This document shows, in pieces, positions 33,618 to 43,703 of a stretch of DNA of 64,000 nt. Where the stretch lies: contig NZ_CP042914.1 of assembly GCF_008065135.1 (NCBI RefSeq), positions 4,507,404 through 4,571,403 of the forward strand. The letters run 5' to 3'. The notes beneath the pieces are model-generated. The model was not told the origin of the DNA. It saw only the letters and a program-made list of their open reading frames with translations, and searched no databases. The first letter of the stretch is position 1, and each line of letters opens with the position of its first letter. The stretch is from Roseimaritima ulvae. Lineage in GTDB: Bacteria > Planctomycetota > Planctomycetia > Pirellulales > Pirellulaceae. The position numbers and the translations under genes were made by a program.

Positions 33618-36600
33618 TTATGCTGCCTTTATCAGCTCCTCCTTTGGCATCGCTTCGGTTCCGTCCCAAAGCTCGTCTTGAAAACCGAATCGCATCTTCA
33701 GTTCCAGGTAGCCGCAATACAGCGTCGGCACGATGAACGAAGTGAACGGCTCGGCTAGCATGCCGCCGAACACGGGGATCGCCATTGCTCGAGCCACGTC
33801 GGAACCGCGACCGGTTGCGATCAAAACAGGAATTAGTGCGGCCAACGTCGTTACCGTGGTCATCATGCAAGGTCGAATGCGTTTCAACCCGGCTTCGTAA
33901 ACTGTCTTGCGAATGTCGTCGACCGTTTCGACGTTGCGTTTCTTCAATAGTTGATGGATGTAGGTCGCCATCACCACGCCATCATCGACAGCTAATCCGA
34001 ACAGCGCTATAAAGCCAACCCAGACGGCAGTGTTCAGTTCTACGCCCATCGTGGCAACCGCTATCATGCCGCCAGCGAACGCGACCGGGATGCCCGAGAA
34101 CACCGCGAACGAAATCGAGAAGTTGCGAAATTCCAGATAGATCAAGAGCAGGTTGATGCAAATCACCAAAGGAATGATCCACATCAATCGCCGGTTGGCT
34201 TCGATCTGGTTTCGGAAGCTGCCAACGGCTTCAAGGGAGTAGCCAGCTGGCAATGACAGCCGATTGGGATCGGATGGTGGAAGCGATTGCGCTTTGCGGA
34301 GTTGTTCTTCGATCGCTGAGACCGATTCCAGGTCGCCCTTGCTGCCGTTGGTCATGAACGAAACGTGAGCGACCAGCCGGCCGTTCTCGCTGTTGATTGC
34401 ACCCGGCCCCCAAGTCGTTTCCAGCGTTGCGAGTTCTTCCAATGGCACGACGGCCCCCGACTGCGTGACGACGGGCAGGCGTTTCAAACCGTCGATCTGT
34501 TCACGAAGGTCGCGGTTGTACCGCAGTCGCACGGGATAACGCTCTCGTCCTTCGACCGTCTTGATCAGATTCATCCCGCCGAGTGCCGTTTCGATGACTT
34601 GGTTCACCATCGACGAACTCATCCCGTACCGCGATGCCGCCTCACGATCGACCGTGAACTCGACGTAGGGTTTGCCAAGCACGATGTCGGGATTGACCGT
34701 GCCGGCGTTGATCAGCGGTGACTTCTTTAACTCGGCGGCGACGTCCATTGCGGCGTCGGCGAGCGTGTCCAGCTTGTCGCCGTAAACACGGATGGCCATC
34801 GGTGCCTTGATACCGGACTGCAACATCACCACGCGGCCCTCGATCGGTTGTAGCGCCGAAGCAGGCGTGACACCGGGCAATGTGGCGACGCGGTTGATTT
34901 CGTCCCACACGTCGCGAGCGGTGACGCCTTCTCGCCACTCGCTTTCGGGCTTGAGCATCACGTAGGTTTCGACCATTGCGGCTGGCGCGGGATCGAGTGC
35001 CGATTCGACGCGACCGATCTTGCCAAGCACATCTTTGACTTCGGGAATCTGACCGATCAGAACATCCTGCGTCTGCAGCACCTGCATCGCTTGCGAGAAG
35101 CTTGCCGCTGGATAGAGCGTCGGCATGTAGAACCAGCTTCCCTCGTCCAACGCGATCCAGTCGTCACTTTGCAAACCGGTGAAGACGTGTTTGGCATCGA
35201 CGTAGCCGGGGAAATCATTCAGTTCGGCACCAAAGAAGTTCGCGACCTTTTCAACTGGACGAAGTACGGTCGGCATTCCGACGTAGGCTCCCACGCCGAT
35301 GATCAACAGCACCAACGGAAACGAAAGTGCGAATGCTTTGTGATTGAGCGCATGTCGTAGTCGCGCTGCGTATATCCAGCGAACGAAGCGGCTGGAAGGA
35401 ATCTCTTCGATCGGCCGAATTCGTTCTCGCATCAACTGCCATCCGCCAATGAACCCGATCGTGGCCGCGATCGCGGTCACAATCCAAGTTTCTAAGCCAA
35501 AGCGTTCTGCGAGCCGTGATCCCCACAAGAAATGGGACGCGGCACCGAGCAATCCGGAGAGAGACAACGCGGCAACCAGCGCGGTCGATTTTCGACGCAC
35601 GCTGCTCCGCAACATCAATCGACACAAGGCGGGCACAATCGTGACGGCCGCGATCATCGCTGCAGCAATCGCAAATGTCTTGGTGTAAGCCAGCGGGGAG
35701 AACAGTTTGTAATCGCGACCGGTCAAAAAGAAGACTGGCAAGAAACTGACAATGGTTGTCGCCACGGCGGTCACGACGGCCGGTGCGACTTCGACCGTTG
35801 CTTCGTAGACGACTTCCGTTCGAGGTTGTTTGATTCTCGCCTCTTCGCTGCCAGACTCCCAATCTGAAAGATGCTGGTAGATGTTCTCCGATACAATGAT
35901 CGCCATGTCGACCATCGTGCCGATCGCGATCGCAATACCCGCGAGCGACATGATATTCGCACCGACGCCGACCACTCGCATCGCAATGAACGACATCAGC
36001 ACGGCTGCCGGCAAACAGATCGCGACTACGAAACTGCTGCGGATGTGCAATAGAAACAAGAGGATGATGATCGCCGTGATGATAATCTCGTCGCGTAACG
36101 CATGGGTCAGCGTCGCCATCGTCTCGTCGATCAATCCGCTGCGATCATAAACGCCATGAATGGTCACGCCGCCCAGTGAGGGTGTGATCGCGGCGATCTT
36201 GTCTTTCACGCGGTTGATGACGACTCGCGGATTTTCGCCGTATCGCATGACAACCACCCCGCCGACCGCTTCGGCTCCGTTGTAGTCCAATGCACCGCGA
36301 CGAAAATCAGGCCCGATCTGCACGTTGCTAATATCGCGAACGCGTACCGGCACGCCGTCACGCTGCATGATGACAGTGTCCTCGATGTCCTCAACCGCTT
36401 TGTCCTTGTCGCCATCGCTGCCCAGGAATCCCTTGCTGCGGACGATGAATTCCATGCCCGTCGTTTCGACCGTCTTGGCACCGACATCCATGTTCGATCC
36501 CTTGATCGCCATCGCCAACTTATCCAGCGATACGTTGTGAAAGCGAAGCTTGTCGGGGTCCACTTCAATCTGATACTGGCGAACGTAACCGCCGATCGAC

Positions 36601-37133
36601 GCGACCTCGCTGACCCCTTCGACCGCTTGCAATTCGTATTTCACAACAAAGTCTTGCAGGCTGCGAAGTTCCGCCAGTCCCATGCCTTCGTCAGGTGGCT
36701 GCAGCGTATAGTAATAAACCTGTCCCAGTCCGGTCGCATCTGGACCAAGTTGTGGCACGACCCCATCGGGTAACTGTGACGCCGCACTGCCGAGCTGCTC
36801 GGAAACTCGACTGCGTGCCCAATAGAAGTCGATCTCATCCTTGAATGTGACCTGCACGAAGCTGTAGCCGAACATGCTCTTGCCGCGCACCGACTCGGCA
36901 CCGGGAACCGCGAGCAACGAAACGCTCAGTGGATAGGTGACTTGATCTTCGATGTCCTTTGGTGAGCGACCCGGCCAAGGCGTCAACACGATGACTTGAT
37001 TTTCGCCAATGTTAGGAATCGCGTCGATCGGAATCGACTTGAAACTGATCCAGCCAGCGACGCTTAGACCAATGGTCAGCAAGATCACCAGCCAAGGTTC
37101 TTTAACACAAAAGCGAATAATTAGATTTAGCAT
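33618..37133 (-). CDS. cusA: CusA-type HME-RND inner membrane copper/silver transporter
   Basis: 1171 residues with the RND plan (two sets of helices and large periplasmic loops). The HME motifs are clear: AIPNIGENQVIV, GRSPKDIEDQVTYPLSV and the proton-relay region around AGIAIAIGTMVDMAIIVSEN. The copper relay methionines of E. coli CusA are all at the right places: YMPTL, AAMVET and VVMLQSGIKAP. Compared with typical family members (about 1,040) it is long, with an extra insertion after RLMLRS that adds two hydrophobic stretches. It starts 11 bp after the cusB stop. Confidence 0.93.
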   Translation of the reverse strand: MLNLIIRFCVKEPWLVILLTIGLSVAGWISFKSIPIDAIPNIGENQVIVLTPWPGRSPKDIEDQVTYPLSVSLLAVPGAESVRGKSMFGYSFVQVTFKDEIDFYWARSRVSEQLGSAASQLPDGVVPQLGPDATGLGQVYYYTLQPPDEGMGLAELRSLQDFVVKYELQAVEGVSEVASIGGYVRQYQIEVDPDKLRFHNVSLDKLAMAIKGSNMDVGAKTVETTGMEFIVRSKGFLGSDGDKDKAVEDIEDTVIMQRDGVPVRVRDISNVQIGPDFRRGALDYNGAEAVGGVVVMRYGENPRVVINRVKDKIAAITPSLGGVTIHGVYDRSGLIDETMATLTHALRDEIIITAIIILLFLLHIRSSFVVAICLPAAVLMSFIAMRVVGVGANIMSLAGIAIAIGTMVDMAIIVSENIYQHLSDWESGSEEARIKQPRTEVVYEATVEVAPAVVTAVATTIVSFLPVFFLTGRDYKLFSPLAYTKTFAIAAAMIAAVTIVPALCRLMLRSSVRRKSTALVAALSLSGLLGAASHFLWGSRLAERFGLETWIVTAIAATIGFIGGWQLMRERIRPIEEIPSSRFVRWIYAARLRHALNHKAFALSFPLVLLIIGVGAYVGMPTVLRPVEKVANFFGAELNDFPGYVDAKHVFTGLQSDDWIALDEGSWFYMPTLYPAASFSQAMQVLQTQDVLIGQIPEVKDVLGKIGRVESALDPAPAAMVETYVMLKPESEWREGVTARDVWDEINRVATLPGVTPASALQPIEGRVVMLQSGIKAPMAIRVYGDKLDTLADAAMDVAAELKKSPLINAGTVNPDIVLGKPYVEFTVDREAASRYGMSSSMVNQVIETALGGMNLIKTVEGRERYPVRLRYNRDLREQIDGLKRLPVVTQSGAVVPLEELATLETTWGPGAINSENGRLVAHVSFMTNGSKGDLESVSAIEEQLRKAQSLPPSDPNRLSLPAGYSLEAVGSFRNQIEANRRLMWIIPLVICINLLLIYLEFRNFSISFAVFSGIPVAFAGGMIAVATMGVELNTAVWVGFIALFGLAVDDGVVMATYIHQLLKKRNVETVDDIRKTVYEAGLKRIRPCMMTTVTTLAALIPVLIATGRGSDVARAMAIPVFGGMLAEPFTSFIVPTLYCGYLELKMRFGFQDELWDGTEAMPKEELIKAA

Positions 37134-37144
37134 GGTTCGTCTCC

Positions 37145-39268
37145 TTACTGCACCGTGCGAGCGATCGAGGGGATTTCGTTAAGCGGCATCGCCATATCAC
37201 GAACAACTTCCCCGCACGTCAGCATTTCGCTGCCCCAATACGGGTTCTGCAAATCGCCGCCGGGCTGCATCCAGTCGCCACCGCCGCCAGGAACCATCGG
37301 ACAGTAATAGTGCGTCAACTTCACAGCCGTCTTCGGCCCGCGAGCCACCGTGGCGGCTCGCAACATCGCGTGGCTGACGCCGCGATAGGCCTCGCGAGCG
37401 GTTTCTAACGAACCAACCATCCGCGCGGCGGCACGACGAGCGGTCGTAAACCGGCGTTGAGCTTCGTCAGGAACGCCGGCCGACATCTCTAGTTCCTGGA
37501 GACCCTCGATTAGCGTGTTCAAGGCAACCGGGGGCGGCGATTGGTCGGCCGCCATCGCACATTGAATTTCAAAGTAGGCGTCGTAGGTTCGATCGAAAGT
37601 CTTACCCGCGTCACTGGCCAGCAAGACGGGACTTGTGTTGGGTAGCTCCAGCGGTCCCGGTGAGTAGCTCGGTGCCTTCGTTGGGTCCATCAACGATGGG
37701 TTTCCCGCGAGTTGCATTTGCGAGTCGATCAGGAAGTTGCCGCCCGTCGCGACCGTTTCACCAGCCGCCAGCCCTTCGACGATTACCGCTTCTTGCCGAT
37801 TCATCGGGCCAACGGTCACTCGGCGGATCTCAAAACGCCCCGGTTCGGTTTCGACGTAGATCACGCTGTTTTCGCCGGCCAGAAGCACGGCATCTCGCGG
37901 CACGGTAACGACTTGCTGCATTGGTAAAGGTTCTGATGCGAACCCGAGCTGCGACGTCGGCACCAAATCCATATCGCAAAGCGGACACTTACCCGGTTCG
38001 TCGCGAATGACTTGCGGGTGCATTGGGCTGATGTATTTGTTCGCCAGTGCCGGGTCGTAATCTTGGTCCATCGGGATCGCCGGCACGGTCACTCGAGCCG
38101 TTGCGTAGTCACCCGGTCGGAGCTTGCCATCGAAATTCATGATCTCGACGCGAACGCGAACCGTTCGAGTCTTCGGGTTCACCGTCGGGTCGATGAAAGC
38201 GACGCGGCCCGTGAATACTTCACCCGGTATCGACTGAATTTCCGCTTCCACTTGTTGACCGAAACGAACAGCCGATGCGTCATCGGGAAACAGATCAAGC
38301 ATCAGCCACACGCTGGTCAGATCGGCGACACGATAGAGCTTTTGTCCCGTTTTGACATAGTCGCCTTCGACGGCCGACTTCTCGATCACCGTTCCGCTTT
38401 GTGGCGATTTGATGCGGATACGTGACATCGGTTCGCCGGATTTCGCGAGCTGGTCGATCTGCGTCTGCGTCATGCCCAGCTCCGCCAAATTCTCGCGAGC
38501 CATCTGGTTCAAATCGCCGTTGTCCATTTGAAACCGACCAATCTTGCCATCGGCGTCCATGCTGGTGATGAATTCGGTTTGTGCGGTGTAGAGCTGTGGA
38601 CTGTATATCAACGCAAGGTCGTCGCCTTCATGGACTTTTACACCGGCGTAGTTCGCATACATCTTTTCCAAGCGACCGTCGATGTACGCACTGATGGTAG
38701 ACAGCTGGCTTTCGTCGAAGTCGATCGACCCGATGGTACGGATGGTTCGATTGATGTCGCCCATCTTCGACATCGCGGTTTGAATACCGACCAATCGCCG
38801 GGCCGATGCTTCGATGGTGACCGAGATACCATCGCCGCCTCCGCCGCCGGTCGCTTCGACCAATTCCATCGCACAGACGGGGCATCGTCCAGGCTCCGTC
38901 GAAGGCGGCGTGCACATCATCGGACAGATGTACCGTTTTTCTTCGCCACCGCCGGTTTCGGTGACAAATTCTCCTTGGCCGCCCGAGAAGCCATCGGCAG
39001 TCAACCACTTCGTTCGCTGTGCGACACCGAGTAGGAAAAACACGATTCCGGCAACGACGACGACCGTTGCGGCTTGCATACCAGTGCGCACCAGCCACGT
39101 CATTCCACCACCATTTTTCCGTGCGGTCGGTTTGGCTTCAATTGGCGAGGGCGTTTCTTCGGCCACCGTTTCCACTGGCTCGCTATCGGTCGACGCATTT
39201 GCATCCACGCTGCTGACTTGGTCGTCAACTTCGGCTTCGTTAGGTTCGATTGGTTCGTCCTGATTCAT
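37145..39268 (-). CDS. cusB: CusB-type periplasmic adaptor with three extra metal-binding motifs
   Basis: I prefer ATG 39268 (MNQDEPIEPNEAEVDDQVSS) to the upstream GTG at 39295. About 707 residues. One transmembrane helix (MQAATVVVVAGIVFFLLGVA) is followed by YICPMMCTPPSTEPGRCPVC and, in mid-protein, KYISPMHPQVIRDEPGKCPL, both heavy-metal-binding domain motifs (YxCPMxP..PGxCPxCxM). The adaptor core (barrel-sandwich and beta-barrel) lies around SPQSGTVIEKSAVEGDYVKT. Near the end YYCPMVPGGGGDWMQPGG adds a third Cys/Met site. The usual adaptor is about 400 residues, so this one carries N- and C-terminal additions that may hand copper to CusA. Confidence 0.9.
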   Translation of the reverse strand: MNQDEPIEPNEAEVDDQVSSVDANASTDSEPVETVAEETPSPIEAKPTARKNGGGMTWLVRTGMQAATVVVVAGIVFFLLGVAQRTKWLTADGFSGGQGEFVTETGGGEEKRYICPMMCTPPSTEPGRCPVCAMELVEATGGGGGDGISVTIEASARRLVGIQTAMSKMGDINRTIRTIGSIDFDESQLSTISAYIDGRLEKMYANYAGVKVHEGDDLALIYSPQLYTAQTEFITSMDADGKIGRFQMDNGDLNQMARENLAELGMTQTQIDQLAKSGEPMSRIRIKSPQSGTVIEKSAVEGDYVKTGQKLYRVADLTSVWLMLDLFPDDASAVRFGQQVEAEIQSIPGEVFTGRVAFIDPTVNPKTRTVRVRVEIMNFDGKLRPGDYATARVTVPAIPMDQDYDPALANKYISPMHPQVIRDEPGKCPLCDMDLVPTSQLGFASEPLPMQQVVTVPRDAVLLAGENSVIYVETEPGRFEIRRVTVGPMNRQEAVIVEGLAAGETVATGGNFLIDSQMQLAGNPSLMDPTKAPSYSPGPLELPNTSPVLLASDAGKTFDRTYDAYFEIQCAMAADQSPPPVALNTLIEGLQELEMSAGVPDEAQRRFTTARRAAARMVGSLETAREAYRGVSHAMLRAATVARGPKTAVKLTHYYCPMVPGGGGDWMQPGGDLQNPYWGSEMLTCGEVVRDMAMPLNEIPSIARTVQ

Positions 39269-39545
39269 GACAGTTCTCGCGGCGTTTTCCGGCACCCGTT
39301 TGTGGTTCCATCCACGAACGTCAGCTCAAGAGGTGGCTGGGCGACGATGCGACCGAGGAGATCGCATCATCGACCAGTCATCGCCTCCAGGCTATGACCG
39401 GTTCATTGTTTTGGTGACGCGATCAGATCGCGTAGGGATTACATCTGGAAAGACTTCATACGAAACGAGCGCGCAGCATCATTCGCGTGAAAGCCAACTT
39501 GAAAACGAGGAGCTACGATCGCGCAGCTCTCCTATCGAGACGACG

Positions 39546-40100
39546 CTAAATGCGCCAGATGCAAAGAAGCCGCTGAGAGAAATGCGGTGAGTGGTCGCCG
39601 ATTGCCAACCTTGACATCAGCTGATATGGACGAATAGAAAGTCCAGCCTCGGATGCAATGTGATCCAAGTACGCAATCACGACAAATTCGCGAACCTGAG
39701 GAACAGGAACGCGATGAGGCGCAGGTGCTAGTGGTTCTGATCGAATGCCACACATGCACGATGACAACGCAACTTGGTCTGAGACCAATTTCTCTTCGTC
39801 GGATTTCGGTGGCTCGGGCACGACATCGGAGAGTTCACCGAACAGCTCGTCAGGCTTAGATTGCTCGCGGTTCTTCGTGCAGCAACTGCCGGCGTCTCCT
39901 TCTTCGCCACTACAGCAACCGCACAGATCGCCGTCGGCATTCACTTCACAGCATCTGCAGGCGTGGCAGACCGTGTTAGTCTCGCAGCATCGACCTTGAG
40001 CGCATGTTCCCCGTGCAGCCACCAGCGCCATCGGCTGAATCACTATTGGAGCGATCAGGCAAAGAATAACGGCGGTGCGAATTAGGGGGGAGTTACTCAA
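39546..40100 (-). CDS. Secreted Cys-rich protein beside cusB
   Basis: 184 residues with an N-terminal hydrophobic signal (AVILCLIAPIVIQPMALVAA). Residues 32-75 contain CAQGRCCETNTVCHACRCCE, then GDLCGCCSGEEGDAGSCC: fourteen Cys in about 45 residues, grouped in pairs. The rest is acidic with a SSCMC motif. It resembles the other Cys-rich proteins in the window in style but not in sequence. A CsoR-type box lies 19 bp upstream of the start, suggesting copper induction. A copper-binding role is inferred. Confidence 0.65.
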   Translation of the reverse strand: MSNSPLIRTAVILCLIAPIVIQPMALVAARGTCAQGRCCETNTVCHACRCCEVNADGDLCGCCSGEEGDAGSCCTKNREQSKPDELFGELSDVVPEPPKSDEEKLVSDQVALSSCMCGIRSEPLAPAPHRVPVPQVREFVVIAYLDHIASEAGLSIRPYQLMSRLAIGDHSPHFSQRLLCIWRI

Positions 40101-40118
40101 TGTGACCTTCCGAAAAGG

Positions 40119-40135
40119 ATACCCATGCCCGGTAT
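40119..40135. promoter_or_regulatory. Putative CsoR operator, copy 5
   Basis: ATACC-CATGCCC-GGTAT, in the divergent promoter region between the Cys-rich gene (start 40100, minus) and the outer membrane factor (start 40224, plus). One bound repressor could close both promoters. Confidence 0.6.
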
Positions 40136-40223
40136 ATGGACTGTATCGGAATTAGGCCGAAGAGTTCAATAGGAATTAATCGGTTACGCAAACTTTAACA
40201 GCTGTAATATAGCTCATTAGGAC

Positions 40224-41864
40224 ATGGACGCCATGGATCGGCATGCTTCGAGACCCAGAAACACCCAAGCCAAACGATTGCTGCTAGCAGCAGCGGTTGC
40301 CGTGTCGACGTCTGGATGCGTCTCCCAGCGTGGAGTTCAGGTGGCAGAATCCACTACGCCGGACGTTGTGTCGCCCCCTTCGTCGGTCGCGACCAGTGAC
40401 GTCGATTGGCAGCAAGTCTTTAGCGAGCCGGAAGCTGCTTCTATACAACCCGTCGGCTACAACGACGGGGTAGTGATCGCATCGCCCGCCATCTTGGCTC
40501 AACCACCCCAGGGAGACGGCAAACGAGGTTTCGGAGACTTTCTACAACTCGATCCGCCCAAAGAAGAGAAGAGGGGGACACAAGGAGTCACGGAGAGCGA
40601 TGAAGAAATGGTCACGGAGTTTAAGGCTTCCGATCGCCCAGATTCCCAGACTCCCTCTCTCCCTGACCCTCATTCTGCTTCGGTCGAATATTTCGTCGGC
40701 ATCGCCCTCTCACGTCACCCCAAGATTCTCGCCGCCAGGCAACGTGTCGCTGCAGCAACTAATGTCATCCCACAAGCCAAAGCTTTGCCCGATCCGACAT
40801 TCAACAACACGTTCTGGCCTTTGCACGACAACGCCATTCAAACCGCGGCCGGCCGAGTAGCCAACCAGATGTCGGTCAACCAGATGGTGCCGTTTCCTGA
40901 CAAGTTAAAGACCAAAGCGGTGATCGCCAGGCGTGAAGTACAAATCGCCCAAACGGAAGTGGATGCGATTGCTCGCGAGATCACTGAGTCCGTTCGTCTC
41001 GCCTACTTCGAAGTTTGGTTCGCAACCCGCGCGATCGACATCATCGAAGAAACCAAAGACCTAGTAGCCGACCTGACGGACGTTGCGGAGGCGCGTTATC
41101 GCAGCGGTGGTTCGCAACAAGACGTGCTGCGCGCCCAATTGGAAACAGATCGCCTCGACGAACAACTCATCAACCTACACAAACAAAAGCAAGTTGCTCA
41201 GGCGGACCTTGCGACGTTGCTTCAGCAGCCCGTCAGCCTTCTTCCCGAAGCATCCAATCAACTTGGCATCAGTGACGCACCGCAGCAGATCGAATCGCTA
41301 GTCGCGTTGGCTGAAGAGTGCAATCCGAAACTTCGCGGGCTCACGTGGGAGATCCAGCGTGATCGTGATAAGGAACGCTTAGCCTGCTTGCAGCAGTACC
41401 CTGATTTGAGTGTTGGATTGCACTGGGGATTAGTAAGTGACAACAACAGTGTCCTCAGCCCCGTGGCCAATGGAAACGATCAGCTCAGTTTCAGCATAGG
41501 CACAACGCTGCCAATATGGCGAGAGAAAATCAACTTTGGTATCCGCGAAGCGGCCCACCGACGCAGTAGCACGACGCGTCGACTGGAAGCCGAACGCGAC
41601 GAACTGTACGGCAAGATCCGCCGCTTGATCGTCCAAGCCGATGCACTAAAGGAACAGCGTCAGATCTACGAGGGCCGCATCATCCCTCGCACCGAAGCCA
41701 CACTGAAACTGGCCATCGCCGACTATCGTGGAAAGCGTACGGACTTCTTTACCCTGATTGAAACCTATCGCGAGCTACTTATGTTCGAAACTCAACTCGC
41801 ACGCATCGACGCCACGTTAGCAGGCACGATCGCTCAATTGGACCGGACAGTGGGCTGCCCGTAA
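40224..41864 (+). CDS. TolC-family outer membrane lipoprotein (CusC-like)
   Basis: 546 residues; MDAMDRHASRPRNTQAKRLL precedes AAAVAVSTSGCVS, a lipobox-type cleavage site, as in CusC. After a 130-residue Pro/Ser-rich region come the TolC-type helices, SRHPKILAARQRVAAATNVI and YRSGGSQQDVLRAQLETDRL, and the second-half counterparts TLPIWREKINFGIREAAHRR and YRGKRTDFFTLIETYRELLM. It is opposite to cusBA, across a shared promoter region with a CsoR-type box, and would complete a CusCBA exporter. Confidence 0.88.
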   Translation: MDAMDRHASRPRNTQAKRLLLAAAVAVSTSGCVSQRGVQVAESTTPDVVSPPSSVATSDVDWQQVFSEPEAASIQPVGYNDGVVIASPAILAQPPQGDGKRGFGDFLQLDPPKEEKRGTQGVTESDEEMVTEFKASDRPDSQTPSLPDPHSASVEYFVGIALSRHPKILAARQRVAAATNVIPQAKALPDPTFNNTFWPLHDNAIQTAAGRVANQMSVNQMVPFPDKLKTKAVIARREVQIAQTEVDAIAREITESVRLAYFEVWFATRAIDIIEETKDLVADLTDVAEARYRSGGSQQDVLRAQLETDRLDEQLINLHKQKQVAQADLATLLQQPVSLLPEASNQLGISDAPQQIESLVALAEECNPKLRGLTWEIQRDRDKERLACLQQYPDLSVGLHWGLVSDNNSVLSPVANGNDQLSFSIGTTLPIWREKINFGIREAAHRRSSTTRRLEAERDELYGKIRRLIVQADALKEQRQIYEGRIIPRTEATLKLAIADYRGKRTDFFTLIETYRELLMFETQLARIDATLAGTIAQLDRTVGCP

Positions 41865-41890
41865 TAAAACCGCGAAGCGATGGGCAACCG

Positions 41891-43657
41891 TCAAAAACCA
41901 GGAGCATGGGGCCAGAGTCGCGGCCAAGGATGCGGAGCGTCGCCAAGCTGAGCAAGTGGGAAAAAGTCGGATACCCTTAACAAATCAGGCGTTTTTTCAA
42001 GCGACTCAACAATATATCGCGACTTGGCGTTCCAATATTCAGAAGATTCAAGGACACCCCATGATTTGTCCTCTTTCATTCCGTGGATAATCCGTTGAAT
42101 AGCGACAGAGCAATAGTACTGAAGATTGTCGAGTAGAAATCTTAGATGTGGAGTTTCCTCTCCTGCATGCACAATCAGGTTCCTCGCACGATAGATGCGG
42201 CAGATTTGCCATCGCAAGCGATTTTCCGAGGCGATCAACTTATCTCGGAGACGCTGCGGTCGATGGAGTTCGTGCCACAGTTGATTGACACGGAAAACCA
42301 ATAGCGGGTGAGGTCTACAGAATGCAAGTAAAAATATGATGTCGGGATGATTTTTAGGTCGGGACAGAGTCAACATCATGTCCCAAGGATGAACGAAGCG
42401 GGCATTCGACCTTGGAAATCCAGAGCCGAAGTTAGTGCTCCCCTGATGTAGACCAAATTGTTGCGCTGCAATCGCCGTGTATCGAACGACTTTGTCGACT
42501 CGCCGCCAGATGAGCAGCGGCGTCATGAGCGACAGGACTCGCTCAATGATTGAACTTCCGTGGCGGCAACCTGCCAAGCACTCAAGAGTTGACCAGAGAT
42601 TCACAAGCCTCACACGAGGCTCCGAACTTTTCAATGCCAAGGAGTGCAATTCCAAGGCACTAAGCACCCGATCTTCAAGCCGGTCATTGGCAATCATGTC
42701 CAAAGTTTCGATTGATTGCTCTGAGGCTCTCGACCTTGGGTACAGTCGACGAAATGCCTGTTCGGATACATCAAACACAGTGTGATCTTGATCACCAGAC
42801 TTTTTGACGAGCACAAAGTCAGAGACTCTAAATGCCAGTGAATTGTGGTAGAGGTTGAACAGATCGACACCGAGACTTAGCTTTTGTTGGCTGCGTTCGA
42901 CTGCACTGCGGACAGAACGAGCTTCGATATCAATTTGAACAAAATGTGCCTCAGGATTTGCACGATGAATTTGGGCAACCTGCGTCGCATCAAGCTGGTG
43001 GGCTCCAATAAGGTTGAAGCCGATTTTTCTTAGGATAGATTGAACGTCGCTGTGCCTTCCATTAACCGCGAAAACGCAGTTGTAGGTCGTGATTGACTGT
43101 TCCGCGAAACCCAGAATAGAGTCAAAAACATCGTCGGACGAGCTTGATTCATCGGGCAACCTTTCCAAGACATCGTCATCTTCTTGGGCCTGATGTATTG
43201 CGAGCGTAGCCAGGCGTCGGAGGCCAAGATAAATACGCTTTTTCTCTTCCAAAATGTTCGTTCTGCACGACAGCGTTGACTGCCGCAGCACGTGGTCGTA
43301 CTCGCCTCGGCGTTGATTTAACAACTTGCAGGACGTTACGATTCGCAGAGGCGAGTCAGATTTTAGAATTCGTTGGAGTTGCCATTTGTACTCAGGGAGC
43401 TGTGCGAGCAGGTCGGCTTCTTCCGCTAGCCCCGCCTTTAGTTCGGCCTTGATATGATCGACATGCTTTGTCCAAATGGAGTCTTGGCATGCCCTGCTTG
43501 CAATATCTGTCAGTTCGACCACAAGTGTTTGCACGTTGTGCAAACGAGGCTGATAAGCGTCCGGAGTGAAAGGATCAAACAGCTCTCGCCATGCCGCTTG
43601 CAGAAAGAGGGCAGCATCGTTTCCGGCACCGAGTGAAGTTGAGTTGGGCAGCCACAT
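41891..43657 (-). CDS. Large HEPN-motif protein (candidate RNase-type defence or stress protein)
   Basis: 588 residues, cytosolic, strongly helical, no signal peptide. The C-terminal part has CRIYRARNLIVHAGE (Arg492 to His497), the R-x4-6-H motif of HEPN domains, many of which are ribonucleases in defence and toxin systems. A preceding segment (LVNLWSTLECLAG) is seen in similar large HEPN proteins. Codon use appears less GC-rich than the flanking metal genes, hinting at transfer. A strong terminator hairpin with a T-tract lies between 43672 and 43703, directly before the Shine-Dalgarno and ATG. The protein has no recognisable neighbour of its own. Confidence 0.6.
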   Translation of the reverse strand: MWLPNSTSLGAGNDAALFLQAAWRELFDPFTPDAYQPRLHNVQTLVVELTDIASRACQDSIWTKHVDHIKAELKAGLAEEADLLAQLPEYKWQLQRILKSDSPLRIVTSCKLLNQRRGEYDHVLRQSTLSCRTNILEEKKRIYLGLRRLATLAIHQAQEDDDVLERLPDESSSSDDVFDSILGFAEQSITTYNCVFAVNGRHSDVQSILRKIGFNLIGAHQLDATQVAQIHRANPEAHFVQIDIEARSVRSAVERSQQKLSLGVDLFNLYHNSLAFRVSDFVLVKKSGDQDHTVFDVSEQAFRRLYPRSRASEQSIETLDMIANDRLEDRVLSALELHSLALKSSEPRVRLVNLWSTLECLAGCRHGSSIIERVLSLMTPLLIWRRVDKVVRYTAIAAQQFGLHQGSTNFGSGFPRSNARFVHPWDMMLTLSRPKNHPDIIFLLAFCRPHPLLVFRVNQLWHELHRPQRLRDKLIASENRLRWQICRIYRARNLIVHAGEETPHLRFLLDNLQYYCSVAIQRIIHGMKEDKSWGVLESSEYWNAKSRYIVESLEKTPDLLRVSDFFPLAQLGDAPHPWPRLWPHAPGF

Positions 43658-43671
43658 TCTTCAGTTCCTAC

Positions 43672-43703
43672 AAAAAAACGGCCCCGATGAGTAATCGGGG
43701 CCG
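43672..43703 (-). terminator. Intrinsic terminator in the leader of the HEPN gene
   Basis: On the minus strand CGGCCCCGAT and ATCGGGGCCG form a perfect 10-bp stem with a 5-base loop, followed by seven T. It ends 15 bases before the HEPN ATG and before its AGGA site. It is therefore either an attenuator of that gene or the end of a separate transcript from about 43704-43922, a 219-bp stretch with no protein gene. Confidence 0.85.

Noticed and set aside
36000-36600. Plus-strand open frames inside cusA
   Set aside because: They are antisense shadows of a well-supported RND gene.
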